DNA from: Thalassolituus maritimus
GTDB taxonomy: Bacteria; Pseudomonadota; Gammaproteobacteria; Pseudomonadales; Oceanobacteraceae
Length of the DNA stretch: 64,000 bases
Assembly: GCF_900156675.1 (NCBI RefSeq)
Contig: NZ_FTOH01000003.1
Span: 248,001 to 312,000 of the forward strand
Reading direction: 5' to 3'
Shown here: positions 55,690 through 64,000 of the stretch, in pieces
How the letters are laid out: each line of letters starts with the position of its first letter
How positions within the stretch are numbered: position 1 is the first letter of the stretch
Made by a program: the position numbers and the translations under genes
Notes under the pieces: model-generated
The model's input: only the letters and a program-made list of their open reading frames with translations
Databases searched by the model: none
What the model was told of the DNA's origin: nothing

Positions 55690-57579
55690 ATGATGTATGA
55701 AACCGATTACCGCGAAGCTCGCGACAATCCAAAGGCGTTCTGGTCTGCACAGGCAGAAAAAGTGCACTGGTTTAAAAAACCAACCAAGGTACTCAGCCAG
55801 GATAAGAATGGAATAGACCGTTGGTTTGCCGATGGTGAATTGAACACCTCTTTTCTGGCACTCGATTATCACGTTCTGAATGGCCGTGGCGATCAGGCTG
55901 CACTTATTTACGACTCGCCTGTTACTGGAAGCAAACGCTCTTATACCTATCGTGAATTAACTGAAGAAGTGGCGCTTTTCGCAGGCGTGCTGGCTGCCCG
56001 GGGCGTAGAAAAGGGAGATCGGGTTGTTATCTATATGCCGATGGTGCCTGAAGCCGCGATTGCTATGCTGGCTTGCGCTCGTCTCGGGGCGGTTCATTCG
56101 GTGGTGTTTGGTGGATTTGCGCCCAACGAATTAGCCGTCCGTATTGATGATGCAACGCCTAAAGTGCTTGTCACGGCCTCCTGCGGAATAGAAGTCGACC
56201 GGATTATCCCTTATAAACCGATTGTGAATGATGCCTTGGCGATGGCAAGTCACCGACCTGATTCCTGTGTGGTACTGCAACGAGAGCAGCATCCTTGTGA
56301 CCTGATTGCTGGTTTTGATCTGGACTGGAAAGAGGCGCTGGCGTCGGCATCTCCGGCGGACTGTGTGCCTGTGTTGTCGACGGACCCCCTGTATGTTCTT
56401 TACACCTCAGGAACTACTGGTAAGCCCAAAGGGGTTGTCCGCGATAATGGCGGTCATGCCGTGGCGATGCGTTATTCCATGGATTCCGTCTATAACATAG
56501 GTCCGGGGGATGTCTTCTGGGCGGCATCGGATGTGGGCTGGGTCGTTGGGCATTCGTATATTGTTTATGCGCCTTTGATTACTGGCTGTACTACGGTCTT
56601 TTATGAAGGCAAGCCGGTTAAAACACCAGACGCTGGAGCCTTCTGGCGGGTGTGTGCTGAATATAAGGTGAAGGCCTTATTTGCTGCACCAACGGCGTTT
56701 CGTGCTGTACGTAAGGAAGACCCGGAGTGTGCTCTTGCCGGACAGTACGACCTCAGCGCATTAACAACCATTTTCATGGCCGGTGAGCGCCTTGATCCAC
56801 CCACTTACGACTGGGTGGTCGGGCACCTGAAACGGCCCGTCGTTGATCATTGGTGGCAGACAGAAACTGGCTGGGCTATTGCGGGAAATCACGTGGGCTA
56901 TGGTCTTGCGGAAACGAAACCGGGCTCGGTAACGCGTCCGTCTCCTGGTTTTAATGTTCACATTCTAGATGGTCACGGCAAGCCTGTGCCTGCCGGTGAG
57001 CAGGGCAGTATTGCCATCAGATTACCTATGCCCCCGGGCTGCTTGCCAACGATCTGGAACAACCACGACCGCTTTGTGGATGGTTATCTGAGTACCTTCG
57101 ATGGCTACTACGTTTCGGGTGATGGCGGTTACATCGATAAGGATGGCTACCTGTTTGTTCAGGGACGCACCGATGACATCATCAATGTCGCAGGCCACCG
57201 CTTGTCGACCGGTGAAATGGAGGAGGTCGTGGCAGGTCATGATGCAATTGCGGAATGCGCTGTGATTGGCCAGGCCAGTGACCTCAAAGGCGAAGAGCCC
57301 CTGGGGCTTCTTCTGTTAAAAGATGGTGTGACGATCGATGAAGCGACTCTGGAGTCCGAAGTCATTCAGCGAGTGCGTGACAACATCGGTGCCGTTGCCA
57401 GTTTCCGTCATGCTGTGGTTGTCCAGCGTCTACCGAAAACCCGCTCAGGGAAGATTCTGCGTAAGGTGTTGCGCAACATCGCTAACAGTGAGGAGTACCA
57501 AACTCCGTCAACTATCGATGATCCGGCGTGTCTTGTCGAAATAGAAGAAGTTTTATCGAAAAAAGGCTTAAGAAAATAA
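55690..57579 (+). CDS. Propionyl-CoA synthetase-like acyl-CoA synthetase (PrpE/ACSS3 type)
   Basis: 629 residues; GGAGG ribosome site 6 nt before ATG 55690 (a second ATG follows directly). ANL enzyme motifs: LYTSGTTGKPKGVVRDNGGHAV, WAASDVGWVVGHSYIVYAPL, WWQTETGWAI, YYVSGDGGYIDKDGYLFVQGRTDDIINVAGHRLSTGEMEE and the acetylatable lysine KTRSGKILRKVLR. The WQTETGWAI and GDGG..D pattern and length fit propionyl- (or short-chain) CoA synthetases of the PrpE branch; acetate is also possible. It lies after the TCA block and its own promoter region, so it may feed short-chain acids into succinyl-CoA metabolism. No prp operon genes are adjacent. Confidence 0.85.
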   Translation: MMYETDYREARDNPKAFWSAQAEKVHWFKKPTKVLSQDKNGIDRWFADGELNTSFLALDYHVLNGRGDQAALIYDSPVTGSKRSYTYRELTEEVALFAGVLAARGVEKGDRVVIYMPMVPEAAIAMLACARLGAVHSVVFGGFAPNELAVRIDDATPKVLVTASCGIEVDRIIPYKPIVNDALAMASHRPDSCVVLQREQHPCDLIAGFDLDWKEALASASPADCVPVLSTDPLYVLYTSGTTGKPKGVVRDNGGHAVAMRYSMDSVYNIGPGDVFWAASDVGWVVGHSYIVYAPLITGCTTVFYEGKPVKTPDAGAFWRVCAEYKVKALFAAPTAFRAVRKEDPECALAGQYDLSALTTIFMAGERLDPPTYDWVVGHLKRPVVDHWWQTETGWAIAGNHVGYGLAETKPGSVTRPSPGFNVHILDGHGKPVPAGEQGSIAIRLPMPPGCLPTIWNNHDRFVDGYLSTFDGYYVSGDGGYIDKDGYLFVQGRTDDIINVAGHRLSTGEMEEVVAGHDAIAECAVIGQASDLKGEEPLGLLLLKDGVTIDEATLESEVIQRVRDNIGAVASFRHAVVVQRLPKTRSGKILRKVLRNIANSEEYQTPSTIDDPACLVEIEEVLSKKGLRK

Positions 57580-57619
57580 AACTTTGAGGAACTGATACGT
57601 GAATGTCGTATCTGAGCTT

Positions 57620-57641
57620 ACGGTTGTTGCAAAACAACCGT
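57620..57641 (+). terminator. Hairpin downstream of PrpE-like gene
   Basis: ACGGTTGTT/AACAACCGT stem with GCAA loop; no good T-run, so probably an extra mRNA hairpin before the true terminator at 57660. Confidence 0.35.
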
Positions 57642-57659
57642 TATGATTGCTCCCCCTCT

Positions 57660-57687
57660 ACGCCGGCCTTCGGGTCGGCGTTTTTTT
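57660..57687 (+). terminator. Terminator between PrpE-like gene and FMN reductase
   Basis: Stem CGCCGGCC/GGTCGGCG with TTCG loop and a T7 run on the plus strand, serving the gene ending at 57579. Confidence 0.8.
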
Positions 57688-57693
57688 ATCCTG

Positions 57694-58173
57694 CTAAATA
57701 ATACCTTCTGACAGAGCGGTTGCGATGGCCTCACCAATCTCACCGACTTCGTCCAGCCATGCTTCCTGCCACGCACCTCTGAGCACCACTGGTTCCTGAA
57801 CCCAGCGCCAGCGTAATCCGGTTGTGATGGTTTGCAGGGCGCGGACAGTGCCTGTGCCGTCGTGGCCTGCACGTACGATGGCTATACAGGGGAGTCCCTG
57901 TTTGTTATCCAGCACCGGGTAATAAACGCGGTCAAACCAGTCCTTCATTGCACCTGACATATAGCTCAGGTTTTCAGGGGTTAATAAGATAACTCCTTCG
58001 GCTTGCATGAGTTCATCGACGCCTGCATCTAACGGTGCTTTGGCGGTGAATGTGAGATTAGCGCCAGCTTTTTCTATGCCAGAAATAAGCCCGTCACGGA
58101 GACGGGCCAGATTTTCAGAGGGGCAGTGCGCAATAATCAGGAGGTTCTTTGTCTGCTTATCAGCGGATTTCAT
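57694..58173 (-). CDS. Flavodoxin/NADPH-dependent FMN reductase-type protein
   Basis: 159 residues. Flavodoxin-like fold: LLIIAHCPSENLARLRDGLISGI (phosphate loop with S/T and the SENLA turn), GVILLTPENLSYMSGAMKDWFDRVYY (the flavin-binding loop and helix) and IAIVRAGHDGTGTVRAL. FMN-dependent NADPH reductase or related electron carrier. Start MKSADKQ. It follows the Usp gene 35 nt upstream on the same strand, so the two may be a stress-linked unit. Confidence 0.75.
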   Translation of the reverse strand: MKSADKQTKNLLIIAHCPSENLARLRDGLISGIEKAGANLTFTAKAPLDAGVDELMQAEGVILLTPENLSYMSGAMKDWFDRVYYPVLDNKQGLPCIAIVRAGHDGTGTVRALQTITTGLRWRWVQEPVVLRGAWQEAWLDEVGEIGEAIATALSEGII

Positions 58174-58208
58174 ATTCTCTCGACTTACGGGGTTACGCGA
58201 TATGTGGG

Positions 58209-59135
58209 CTATTCAATATCAGGATTAACGCCGTCTTTGGGTTTAATGATTAATACATCGCAACTGAGTTTATCGACGAGCGCTTCTGCTGTGTTGCCAA
58301 TCAGGACACCGCTCAGACCTTCGCGACCGACAGTGCCAACGACGACGAGATCGGCTTCAATCTCTGCGGCCACATCCGGCACGACTTGTTCAGCATCACC
58401 TTCAAGTATGTGGACATGATCTTCAGCGACGTTGAACTTTTCGGCCCAGCGAGCTGTTGCCTCTTTATGCTGGTCAGTAATGTAATTCTGAATGTCTTCT
58501 GGTGGAGAAACCTCAGGCACCATGGCGAGGGCGACAGCGACCATAGGGTAAGCGTTTGCAATATGCAGGTCCGTATCAAAGTGATCAGCCAGATGCTCTG
58601 CATAAGACAAAATGTTGTCATTGATAAGAGTGTGCCCTTTGTCTGAGCTGGTGGCATCAATACTGGCGAGTATACGGTTGCGCTTCCAGGCATCGGATGA
58701 TTTAACCATCATGACAGGCGCCGGGCAGTGGCGCATCAGGTTCCAGTCAGTGTGCGAGAACAGCCGATCGATCAGGCCGTGTTTCTGAGTCGACTTAATA
58801 ACCAGGTCAAACTCCGTATCGCGAGCCGATTCAATGGCGGCATCGTGCAGGTGCTTCTGCCAATGAACTTCTGTATTAACGCGCAGGCGTTTGCAGCTAT
58901 CCAGCTCAGTAAGCGAATCCAGCCAGAATTGCGCCTGGCGCAGGAGGGCTTGCTTAACACTACTTGCGGTCGTGTCTGCCAACTGTGAGGCCTGGTCGCC
59001 AAAGCTGTCCCACGCCGAGGTGATTAATGTCAGGTCGGCATCCAGCGCGTTCGCCAGCCAGCAAGCGCGGTGCAGGCCAGGCTGCTCTTCGTCGTGTTTA
59101 TCCAGCACTACCAGAATGTGATTGATATCGAGCAT
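58209..59135 (-). CDS. Tandem universal stress protein (UspE-like)
   Basis: 308 residues made of two Usp domains (about 1-150 and 155-308). First domain starts HILVVLDKHDEEQPGLHRACWLANAL; the second holds the ATP-binding pattern G-x2-G-x9-G near LVVVGTVGREGLSGVLIGNTAE. GAGGAG ribosome site precedes the ATG. Matches the UspE arrangement of two Usp units. Linked in other bacteria to stress and motility; the actual role here is unknown. Confidence 0.85.
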   Translation of the reverse strand: MLDINHILVVLDKHDEEQPGLHRACWLANALDADLTLITSAWDSFGDQASQLADTTASSVKQALLRQAQFWLDSLTELDSCKRLRVNTEVHWQKHLHDAAIESARDTEFDLVIKSTQKHGLIDRLFSHTDWNLMRHCPAPVMMVKSSDAWKRNRILASIDATSSDKGHTLINDNILSYAEHLADHFDTDLHIANAYPMVAVALAMVPEVSPPEDIQNYITDQHKEATARWAEKFNVAEDHVHILEGDAEQVVPDVAAEIEADLVVVGTVGREGLSGVLIGNTAEALVDKLSCDVLIIKPKDGVNPDIE

Positions 59136-59288
59136 GATATTCTCCTCAGCGCCGCAATGGCGTAGTCCGTTCTTCTCTTAGTGAGCATATCGCTTCAGGA
59201 TGTCAGCGTCTTGCTCTGCCTCAAGGTAAGTAGTCTCAAGGTAAATCGCCTCACGGTACGACCCCTATTCGCCGGTCAGGTTCTTACT

Positions 59289-60167
59289 TTAGTCGTCGGC
59301 ACTGGCGTGCAGGAGGTCCATCAGTGCGGTAGCTGCATTGCTTTGCGTTCGATGTTTCAGGAATACAGCGCCAAGCTGTCTGCGAAGACTCGTCCCCGGC
59401 CAGTTGATCACGGTTAAAGCGTCATCATTCACCATCGATGAGGGCAGCACCGACCAGCCCATCCCGACTGAGACAAGCATCTTAATGGTTTCGAGATAGT
59501 TGGTAGGCATGGGTGCCTTTAAACTCAGTCCTTCGGCAGCAAAAACATGGTTAATGAGCTGATAGGTAATAGTATCTGGCTCGGGCAGTATGGCGGGTTC
59601 GGACGACAGATCCTGAAGTGAGATCTGAGGGATACCAGCCAGCCGATGATTGGCTGCACAGACGCACACCATATCGTCCTGCCAGAGTGGGATGGCAGCA
59701 ATGTCACTTTTAGGTGTTTGCTCCAGTGTTGTCAGGGCCAGGTCGACCTGACGTAGTCTCACCGCCTGGTATGCACGCTCAGAGCCCATAAACTGCAGGT
59801 CGAGATCGACATTTGGGTGAGCATGTACAAATTTTCTGAGAACAGGCGGCAGCCGGTGCAGGCCGATATGGTGGCTGGTCGCTAAGGTCAGGCTGCCGCT
59901 GATGTCGCCGGAAATATTCTCCAGTTCAAGTTCTGTGTCTGAGACAAGATCCAGAATATGTTGCGCTCGGGGGAGGAGTGCTTCGCCAGCCTCGGTCAGG
60001 CTGATGGTTCTGTTGTGACGATCAAAAAGAGTGGTGCTTAGCTGCTCTTCCAGTTGCTTGATACGTTTACTGACCGCTGATTGCGTCAGATACAAAGACT
60101 CTGCTGCCGCTGAAAATGACTTTTGCTCAGCGACTGCAATAAACGCCTTTAACGATTGTGTATCCAT
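59289..60167 (-). CDS. LysR-family transcriptional regulator
   Basis: 292 residues. N-terminal winged HTH (MDTQSLKAFIAVAEQKSFSAAAESLYLTQSAVSKRIKQLEEQL) and a C-terminal periplasmic-binding-protein-like effector domain (about 90-290). Divergent from leuC, 156 nt away. In several Gammaproteobacteria a LysR gene sits beside leuCDB and activates it; this is inferred from position. No T-N11-A site was confirmed by eye. Confidence 0.85.
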   Translation of the reverse strand: MDTQSLKAFIAVAEQKSFSAAAESLYLTQSAVSKRIKQLEEQLSTTLFDRHNRTISLTEAGEALLPRAQHILDLVSDTELELENISGDISGSLTLATSHHIGLHRLPPVLRKFVHAHPNVDLDLQFMGSERAYQAVRLRQVDLALTTLEQTPKSDIAAIPLWQDDMVCVCAANHRLAGIPQISLQDLSSEPAILPEPDTITYQLINHVFAAEGLSLKAPMPTNYLETIKMLVSVGMGWSVLPSSMVNDDALTVINWPGTSLRRQLGAVFLKHRTQSNAATALMDLLHASADD

Positions 60168-60323
60168 GTCACACCCCGAAAGAGCTGATACTAAATATTA
60201 GCTGGTATTCCCGGTAGGAATTCAAACTAGAAAAAATATGAATTTCTGTTGTTTATCAGCTCAGGTATCATTCAGCAAGTGATTAATGATGAGAACCTAA
60301 CTAAAGAGATGGGAGTACCGAGC
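60168..60323. promoter_or_regulatory. Divergent leuC/LysR control region
   Basis: 156 nt between divergent genes. GGGAG at 60311-60315 is the leuC ribosome site. The expected LysR operator could not be pinned down. Confidence 0.4.
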
Positions 60324-61742
60324 ATGGCCGGCAAGACTCTTTACGACAAACTCTGGGATCAGCACGTGGTGAAAACCCGTGAAGATGGCACAGCGTTGAT
60401 ATACATCGACCGTCAGCTTCTGCACGAAGTGACGTCTCCACAGGCGTTTGAAGGTCTGCGTATCGCGGGTCGCAAGCCATGGCGCTTAGACGCTAACCTG
60501 GCAACGCCAGACCACAACGTACCAACGACCTCTACCGAGCGCGAATCAGGTATCGAAGGTATTCAGGACCCGGTATCGCGCATTCAGGTGAAAACCTTAG
60601 ATGACAACTGCGATCATTTTGGCATTAACGAATTCAAAATGGCCGACAAGCGTCAGGGCATCGTGCACGTCGTAGGTCCTGAGCAGGGCGCGACGCTGCC
60701 GGGCATGACGGTTGTGTGCGGTGACTCCCATACGGCAACCCACGGCGCGTTCGCTGCACTGGCTCACGGTATCGGTACGTCTGAGGTTGAGCACGTGCTG
60801 GCGACTCAGTGCCTGATTCAGCGCAAAATGAAGAACCTGCTGATTAAGGTCGACGGTGAGCTGGGTAAAGGCATCACGGGTAAAGACGTGGTTCTGCACG
60901 TGATTGGTGTCATCGGTACCGCCGGTGGTAACGGTTGCGCCATGGAGTTCGGTGGTTCTGCTATTCGCTCTATGAGCATGGAAGGCCGTATGACCATGTG
61001 CAACATGGCCATTGAAGCCGGTGCCCGTGTGGGTATGGTAGCGTTTGATGAGATTACTGCTGAATACGTGAAAGGTCGCCCGTTCGCGCCTAAAGCCGAT
61101 CAGTGGGAACAGGCCGTTGCCGCATGGTCTGACCTCAAGTCTGATGACGATGCTGAATTCGACAAAGTCGTTGAGATTCGCGCCGAAGACATCAAGCCTC
61201 AGGTCACCTGGGGTACTTCTCCTGAAATGGTTACCACGGTTGATGGCACTGTACCGACGCTGGAAGACGCGGCTGACGACGTTGAGCGTTCTGGTTTTAA
61301 GCGTGCTTATGAGTACATGGGCCTGACTGCCGGTCAGAAGATCACAGATATTAAGCTGGATCGTGTATTTATTGGTTCGTGCACCAACTCCCGTATCGAA
61401 GACCTGCGCGCCGCCGCTGAAGTAGCGAAAGGCCGTAAAGTTGCTGAGAGCCTGATTCAGGCTTTAGTCGTACCGGGCTCTGGTCTGGTGAAAGAGCAGG
61501 CAGAGAAAGAAGGTCTGGATAAGATCTTTATCGAAGCCGGTTTTGAATGGCGTGAGCCAGGTTGTTCTATGTGTCTGGCGATGAACGCTGACAAACTGGG
61601 CAGCGGTGAGCACTGTGCGTCTACCTCTAACCGTAACTTCGAAGGTCGTCAGGGCTACGGTGGTCGTACGCATCTGGTGAGCCCGGCGATGGCGGCTGCG
61701 GCTGCGATTGCTGGTCACTTCGTTGACGTGCGTGAACTTTAA
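60324..61742 (+). CDS. leuC: 3-isopropylmalate dehydratase large subunit
   Basis: 472 residues from ATG 60324, with GGGAG 8 nt upstream (an open frame upstream is not supported). Starts [16 protein letters not shown]; 4Fe-4S cysteines lie in [16 protein letters not shown] and [11 protein letters not shown], with HTSTSN-type end regions ([26 protein letters not shown]). Aconitase-fold enzyme that isomerises 2- and 3-isopropylmalate in leucine synthesis with LeuD. 14 nt before leuD. Confidence 0.97.
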   Translation: MAGKTLYDKLWDQHVVKTREDGTALIYIDRQLLHEVTSPQAFEGLRIAGRKPWRLDANLATPDHNVPTTSTERESGIEGIQDPVSRIQVKTLDDNCDHFGINEFKMADKRQGIVHVVGPEQGATLPGMTVVCGDSHTATHGAFAALAHGIGTSEVEHVLATQCLIQRKMKNLLIKVDGELGKGITGKDVVLHVIGVIGTAGGNGCAMEFGGSAIRSMSMEGRMTMCNMAIEAGARVGMVAFDEITAEYVKGRPFAPKADQWEQAVAAWSDLKSDDDAEFDKVVEIRAEDIKPQVTWGTSPEMVTTVDGTVPTLEDAADDVERSGFKRAYEYMGLTAGQKITDIKLDRVFIGSCTNSRIEDLRAAAEVAKGRKVAESLIQALVVPGSGLVKEQAEKEGLDKIFIEAGFEWREPGCSMCLAMNADKLGSGEHCASTSNRNFEGRQGYGGRTHLVSPAMAAAAAIAGHFVDVREL

Positions 61743-61756
61743 TAGGAGAACATAAG

Positions 61757-62398
61757 ATGAAAGCATTTACTGTACATCAGGGTGTTGTCGCTCCTATGGA
61801 TCGCGCCAACATCGACACCGATATGATCATCCCTAAGCAGTTCCTGAAGTCGATTAAGCGTTCTGGCTTTGGCCCGAACCTGTTTGACGAACTGCGTTAT
61901 CTGGACGAAGGTCAGCCGGATGCGGACAACAGTGGTCGTCCGCTGAATCCTGATTTCGTACTGAACCAGCCACGTTACAGTGGTGCCTCTGTACTGCTCG
62001 CTCGTGAAAACTTTGGTTGTGGCTCCAGCCGTGAGCACGCGCCATGGGCACTGGAAGACTTTGGTTTCCGTGCGATCATTGCGCCGAGCTATGCAGACAT
62101 TTTTTACAACAACAGCTTTAAGAATGGCCTGCTGCCGATTGTTCTGGATGAAGAGACGGTTGATCGTCTGTTTAAAGAGACTGAAGCAAGCGAAGGTTAT
62201 CAGCTGACGGTCGATCTGGAGAACAAGAAGGTAGTTACACCTTCTGGTGAAGAGATCGCCTTTGAGGTGGACGACTTCCGTCGTCACTGTCTGCTGAATG
62301 GTCTGGACGATATTGGTCTGACGTTGCAGGACGCTGACGAAATTCGCGCCTATGAAGAGAAGCGTCGTGCATCGGCACCGTGGTTGTTTGGTGCTTAA
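61757..62398 (+). CDS. leuD: 3-isopropylmalate dehydratase small subunit
   Basis: 213 residues, typical length. Aconitase swivel domain with [19 protein letters not shown], the conserved [15 protein letters not shown] and FKNGLLPI. Pairs with LeuC. The gap to leuB (324 nt) is unusually long and filled with two palindromic repeats. Confidence 0.97.
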   Translation: MKAFTVHQGVVAPMDRANIDTDMIIPKQFLKSIKRSGFGPNLFDELRYLDEGQPDADNSGRPLNPDFVLNQPRYSGASVLLARENFGCGSSREHAPWALEDFGFRAIIAPSYADIFYNNSFKNGLLPIVLDEETVDRLFKETEASEGYQLTVDLENKKVVTPSGEEIAFEVDDFRRHCLLNGLDDIGLTLQDADEIRAYEEKRRASAPWLFGA

Positions 62399-62406
62399 CC
62401 GCTGCG

Positions 62407-62510
62407 GATTAGTTAATTAGTTGTTCTGTGGCACGCCGTGAATACGTCCCTGTAGGCTCGGGTGCCGCGTCCATGCGGCACACGGCCCCCGAACCAACCA
62501 ATTAACTATC
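62407..62510. repeat. Compound palindrome (REP/MITE-like), unit 1
   Basis: Outer inverted repeat 62407-62423 (GATTAGTTAATTAGTTG) with 62495-62510 (CAACCAATTAACTATC). Inside lies a GTGCCGC-gtccat-GCGGCAC hairpin (62462-62481) and sequence with CGTCCCTGTAGGC and CCGTGAATAC motifs. Likely folds into a multi-stem structure. Confidence 0.7.
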
Positions 62511-62545
62511 CGATATCTACATGTTTAGCCTCCAGTGAGGCTTGA

Positions 62546-62649
62546 GGAATGTTGGCAGGTGCTATTACAGCCCTTTGTGCCATGGATGGCACAAGGGAGC
62601 CCCCAGGGATGGGTTTACGGCGAGCTGTATTAGCACCTGGCAATGTTCC
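62546..62649. repeat. Compound palindrome (REP/MITE-like), unit 2
   Basis: Outer inverted repeat 62546-62571 with 62624-62649 (26 nt each, about five mismatches) enclosing a second palindrome 62571-62597 (CCCTTTGTGCCATggATGGCACAAGGG). Different core from unit 1 but the same nested layout; a CAGGGATGGGTTTACGGCG motif follows the inner stem. Confidence 0.75.
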
Positions 62650-62722
62650 GGATGGGTATTGTGCTGCTGCATCCCTGTGGTGGTATTAAAGAATTGCGAA
62701 GAGAGATTTTGAGGTTTTAGAA

Positions 62723-63808
62723 ATGAGCAAAAACGTACTGATTCTGCCGGGCGATGGTATTGGCCCGGAAATCGTTGCAGAAGCCGTTAAGGTTCTGAAC
62801 GTAGCGAATGAAAAATTCAATCTGGGTCTGGAGCTGGTGGACGGTCTGGTAGGTGGTTCTGCTTACGACGTACACGGCACACCACTGCCAGAAGAGACTA
62901 TGGAAAAAGCCCGCGCAGCAGACGCAATTCTGCTGGGTGCGGTAGGTGGTCCTAAGTGGGATAACCTCGAAGATCGCGAACTGCGCCCTGAAAAAGGTCT
63001 GTTGGGTCTGCGTTCTGGTCTTGAGCTGTTCGGTAACCTGCGTCCGGCAATCCTGTACCCGCAACTGGCGGACGCGTCTTCACTGAAACCTGAAGTGGTT
63101 TCTGGTCTGGATATTCTGATCGTGCGTGAACTGACCGGTGGTATTTACTTCGGTAAGCCACGTGGCATCCGTACTCTGGAAAACGGTGAGCGCGAAGGCT
63201 ACAACACCTACGTTTACAGCGAGTCTGAAATTAAGCGTATCGCTCACGTAGCTTTCCAGTCGGCAATGAAGCGTAACAAGAAACTGTGCTCAGTCGACAA
63301 AGCGAACGTTCTGGAAGTGACCGTGCTATGGCGCGAAATTCTGGAAGAAGTCGGCAAAGAATACCCAGAAGTTGAACTGTCGCACATGTACGTGGACAAC
63401 GCAGCTATGCAGCTGGTACGCGCACCTAAGCAGTTCGACGTGATGGTTACCGGGAACATGTTCGGTGACATCCTGTCAGACGCTGCTGCAATGCTGACTG
63501 GTTCTATCGGCATGCTGCCTTCCGCCTCTCTGGATAAAGACAACAAAGGTATGTACGAGCCATGTCATGGTTCAGCACCTGATATTGCCGGCCAGGGCAT
63601 TGCTAACCCATTGGCAACCATCCTGTCAGCTGCGATGATGTTGCGTTACTCACTGGGTGAAGGCGCGGCTGCAGACGCAATTGAAAAAGCGGTCAGCGAT
63701 GTACTCGATAAAGGTCTGCGTACTGGCGACATCTTCTCTGAAGGTATGCAGAAAGTTTCAACCGCCGAAATGGGCGAAGCAGTGGTAGCTGCTCTGCAGG
63801 AGGTTTAA
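62723..63808 (+). CDS. leuB: 3-isopropylmalate dehydrogenase
   Basis: 361 residues. [25 protein letters not shown] start, the Arg-rich substrate loop ([27 protein letters not shown]), and [32 protein letters not shown] with metal-binding Asp. Oxidises and decarboxylates 3-isopropylmalate with NAD in leucine synthesis. Third gene of leuCDB; the asd ribosome site lies in its last codons. Confidence 0.98.
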   Translation: MSKNVLILPGDGIGPEIVAEAVKVLNVANEKFNLGLELVDGLVGGSAYDVHGTPLPEETMEKARAADAILLGAVGGPKWDNLEDRELRPEKGLLGLRSGLELFGNLRPAILYPQLADASSLKPEVVSGLDILIVRELTGGIYFGKPRGIRTLENGEREGYNTYVYSESEIKRIAHVAFQSAMKRNKKLCSVDKANVLEVTVLWREILEEVGKEYPEVELSHMYVDNAAMQLVRAPKQFDVMVTGNMFGDILSDAAAMLTGSIGMLPSASLDKDNKGMYEPCHGSAPDIAGQGIANPLATILSAAMMLRYSLGEGAAADAIEKAVSDVLDKGLRTGDIFSEGMQKVSTAEMGEAVVAALQEV

Positions 63809-63812
63809 TTAC

Positions 63813-64000
63813 ATGTCACAGATGAATGTTGGCCTGGTAGGCTGGCGCGGAATGGTCGGCTCAGTCCTGATGCAGCGTATGCAGGACGAGAAAGATTTTG
63901 ACCTGATTAATCCGGTATTTTTCACCACGTCTCAGAAAGGTCTGCCAGCACCGGATTTTGCCGGTAAGGACTGCGGAACTCTGGAAGATGCATTTGATAT
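63813..64000 (+). CDS. asd: Aspartate-semialdehyde dehydrogenase, N-terminal part (cut by window end)
   Basis: ATG 63813 has AGGAGG (63798-63803) 9 nt upstream, in the end of leuB. 62 codons are visible (MSQMNVGLVGWRGMVGSV...), with the NADP-binding GLVGWRGMVGSVLMQRM and FFTTSQKG, matching Asd of the gammaproteobacterial type. Reduces aspartyl phosphate in lysine, threonine and methionine synthesis. An internal ATG at 63822 is a possible alternative start. The gene continues past the window. Confidence 0.9.
   Translation, partial: MSQMNVGLVGWRGMVGSVLMQRMQDEKDFDLINPVFFTTSQKGLPAPDFAGKDCGTLEDAFD

Noticed and set aside
61739-62287. Minus-strand open frame (182 codons) across leuD
   Set aside because: leuD itself is certain; the antisense product has no family.

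Overview
The window is a 64 kb chromosomal segment of a heterotrophic gammaproteobacterium. Gene content (CheV, DUF2058/YaiL, YajG-like lipoprotein, FadD6-like and acyl-CoA dehydrogenase genes, type II citrate synthase beside sdhCDAB-sucAB-lpd-sucCD, leuCDB-asd) and the very large fused acyl-CoA carboxylase point to a marine, lipid-using lineage of the Oceanospirillales kind. That placement rests on gene order and remembered families, not on a search. Both window ends cut genes: an ABC permease on the left and asd on the right.

Layout. 1-2.8 kb: a MacAB-type export operon on the minus strand (fusion protein, ATPase, permease). 3.0-9.5 kb: an accessory patch, AT-rich in parts, on the plus strand. 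It holds a DUF2806 gene split at an 8-bp tandem repeat, an unknown 266-aa partner, a dead IS3-like orfA, an HNH nuclease, an SGNH hydrolase, an acetyltransferase, a VF530-type protein, a small membrane protein and a pair of unknown paralogues. The last pair is bracketed by two imperfect copies of the 3' end of the DUF2058 gene. 9.5-16.3 kb (minus): DUF2058, purEK, a fatty acyl-CoA synthetase and two acyl-CoA dehydrogenases. 16.5-22.5 kb: yaaA and a lipoprotein, aspartate aminotransferase, uvrB, a MAPEG protein and an orphan ECF sigma factor. 22.6-28.8 kb (minus): a 1,630-residue fused carboxylase and a FabB-type ketoacyl synthase. 29.0-33.5 kb (minus): a four-gene envelope operon (flippase-like protein, GT2, GT39, PAP2). 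33.6-42.3 kb: waaC, AraC regulator, glpD, an EAL-HDOD protein, CheV, a MOSC protein, a CheZ-like protein and a beta-hydroxyacid dehydrogenase. 42.3-57.6 kb: gltA divergent from sdhCDAB-sucAB-lpd-sucCD, then a propionyl-CoA-synthetase-like gene. 57.7-64 kb: an FMN reductase and a tandem Usp (minus), then a LysR gene divergent from leuC-leuD-leuB-asd.

How the genes fit together. The TCA block supplies citrate synthase, succinate dehydrogenase, the 2-oxoglutarate dehydrogenase complex and succinyl-CoA synthetase from one locus. Two good sigma70-like promoters face away from each other between gltA and sdhC. The acyl-CoA genes, fused carboxylase and FabB suggest active fatty-acid breakdown and synthesis.

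The most unusual items are: the 8-bp repeat whose loss of one unit would exactly restore the DUF2806 reading frame; the duplicated DUF2058 gene end around two divergent paralogues; the fused carboxylase with a roughly 500-residue insert between its two carboxyltransferase halves; an acyl-CoA dehydrogenase lacking the usual glutamate motif beside a normal one; a CheZ-like protein with a DxxxQ pair and an acidic tail; and two compound palindromes between leuD and leuB.
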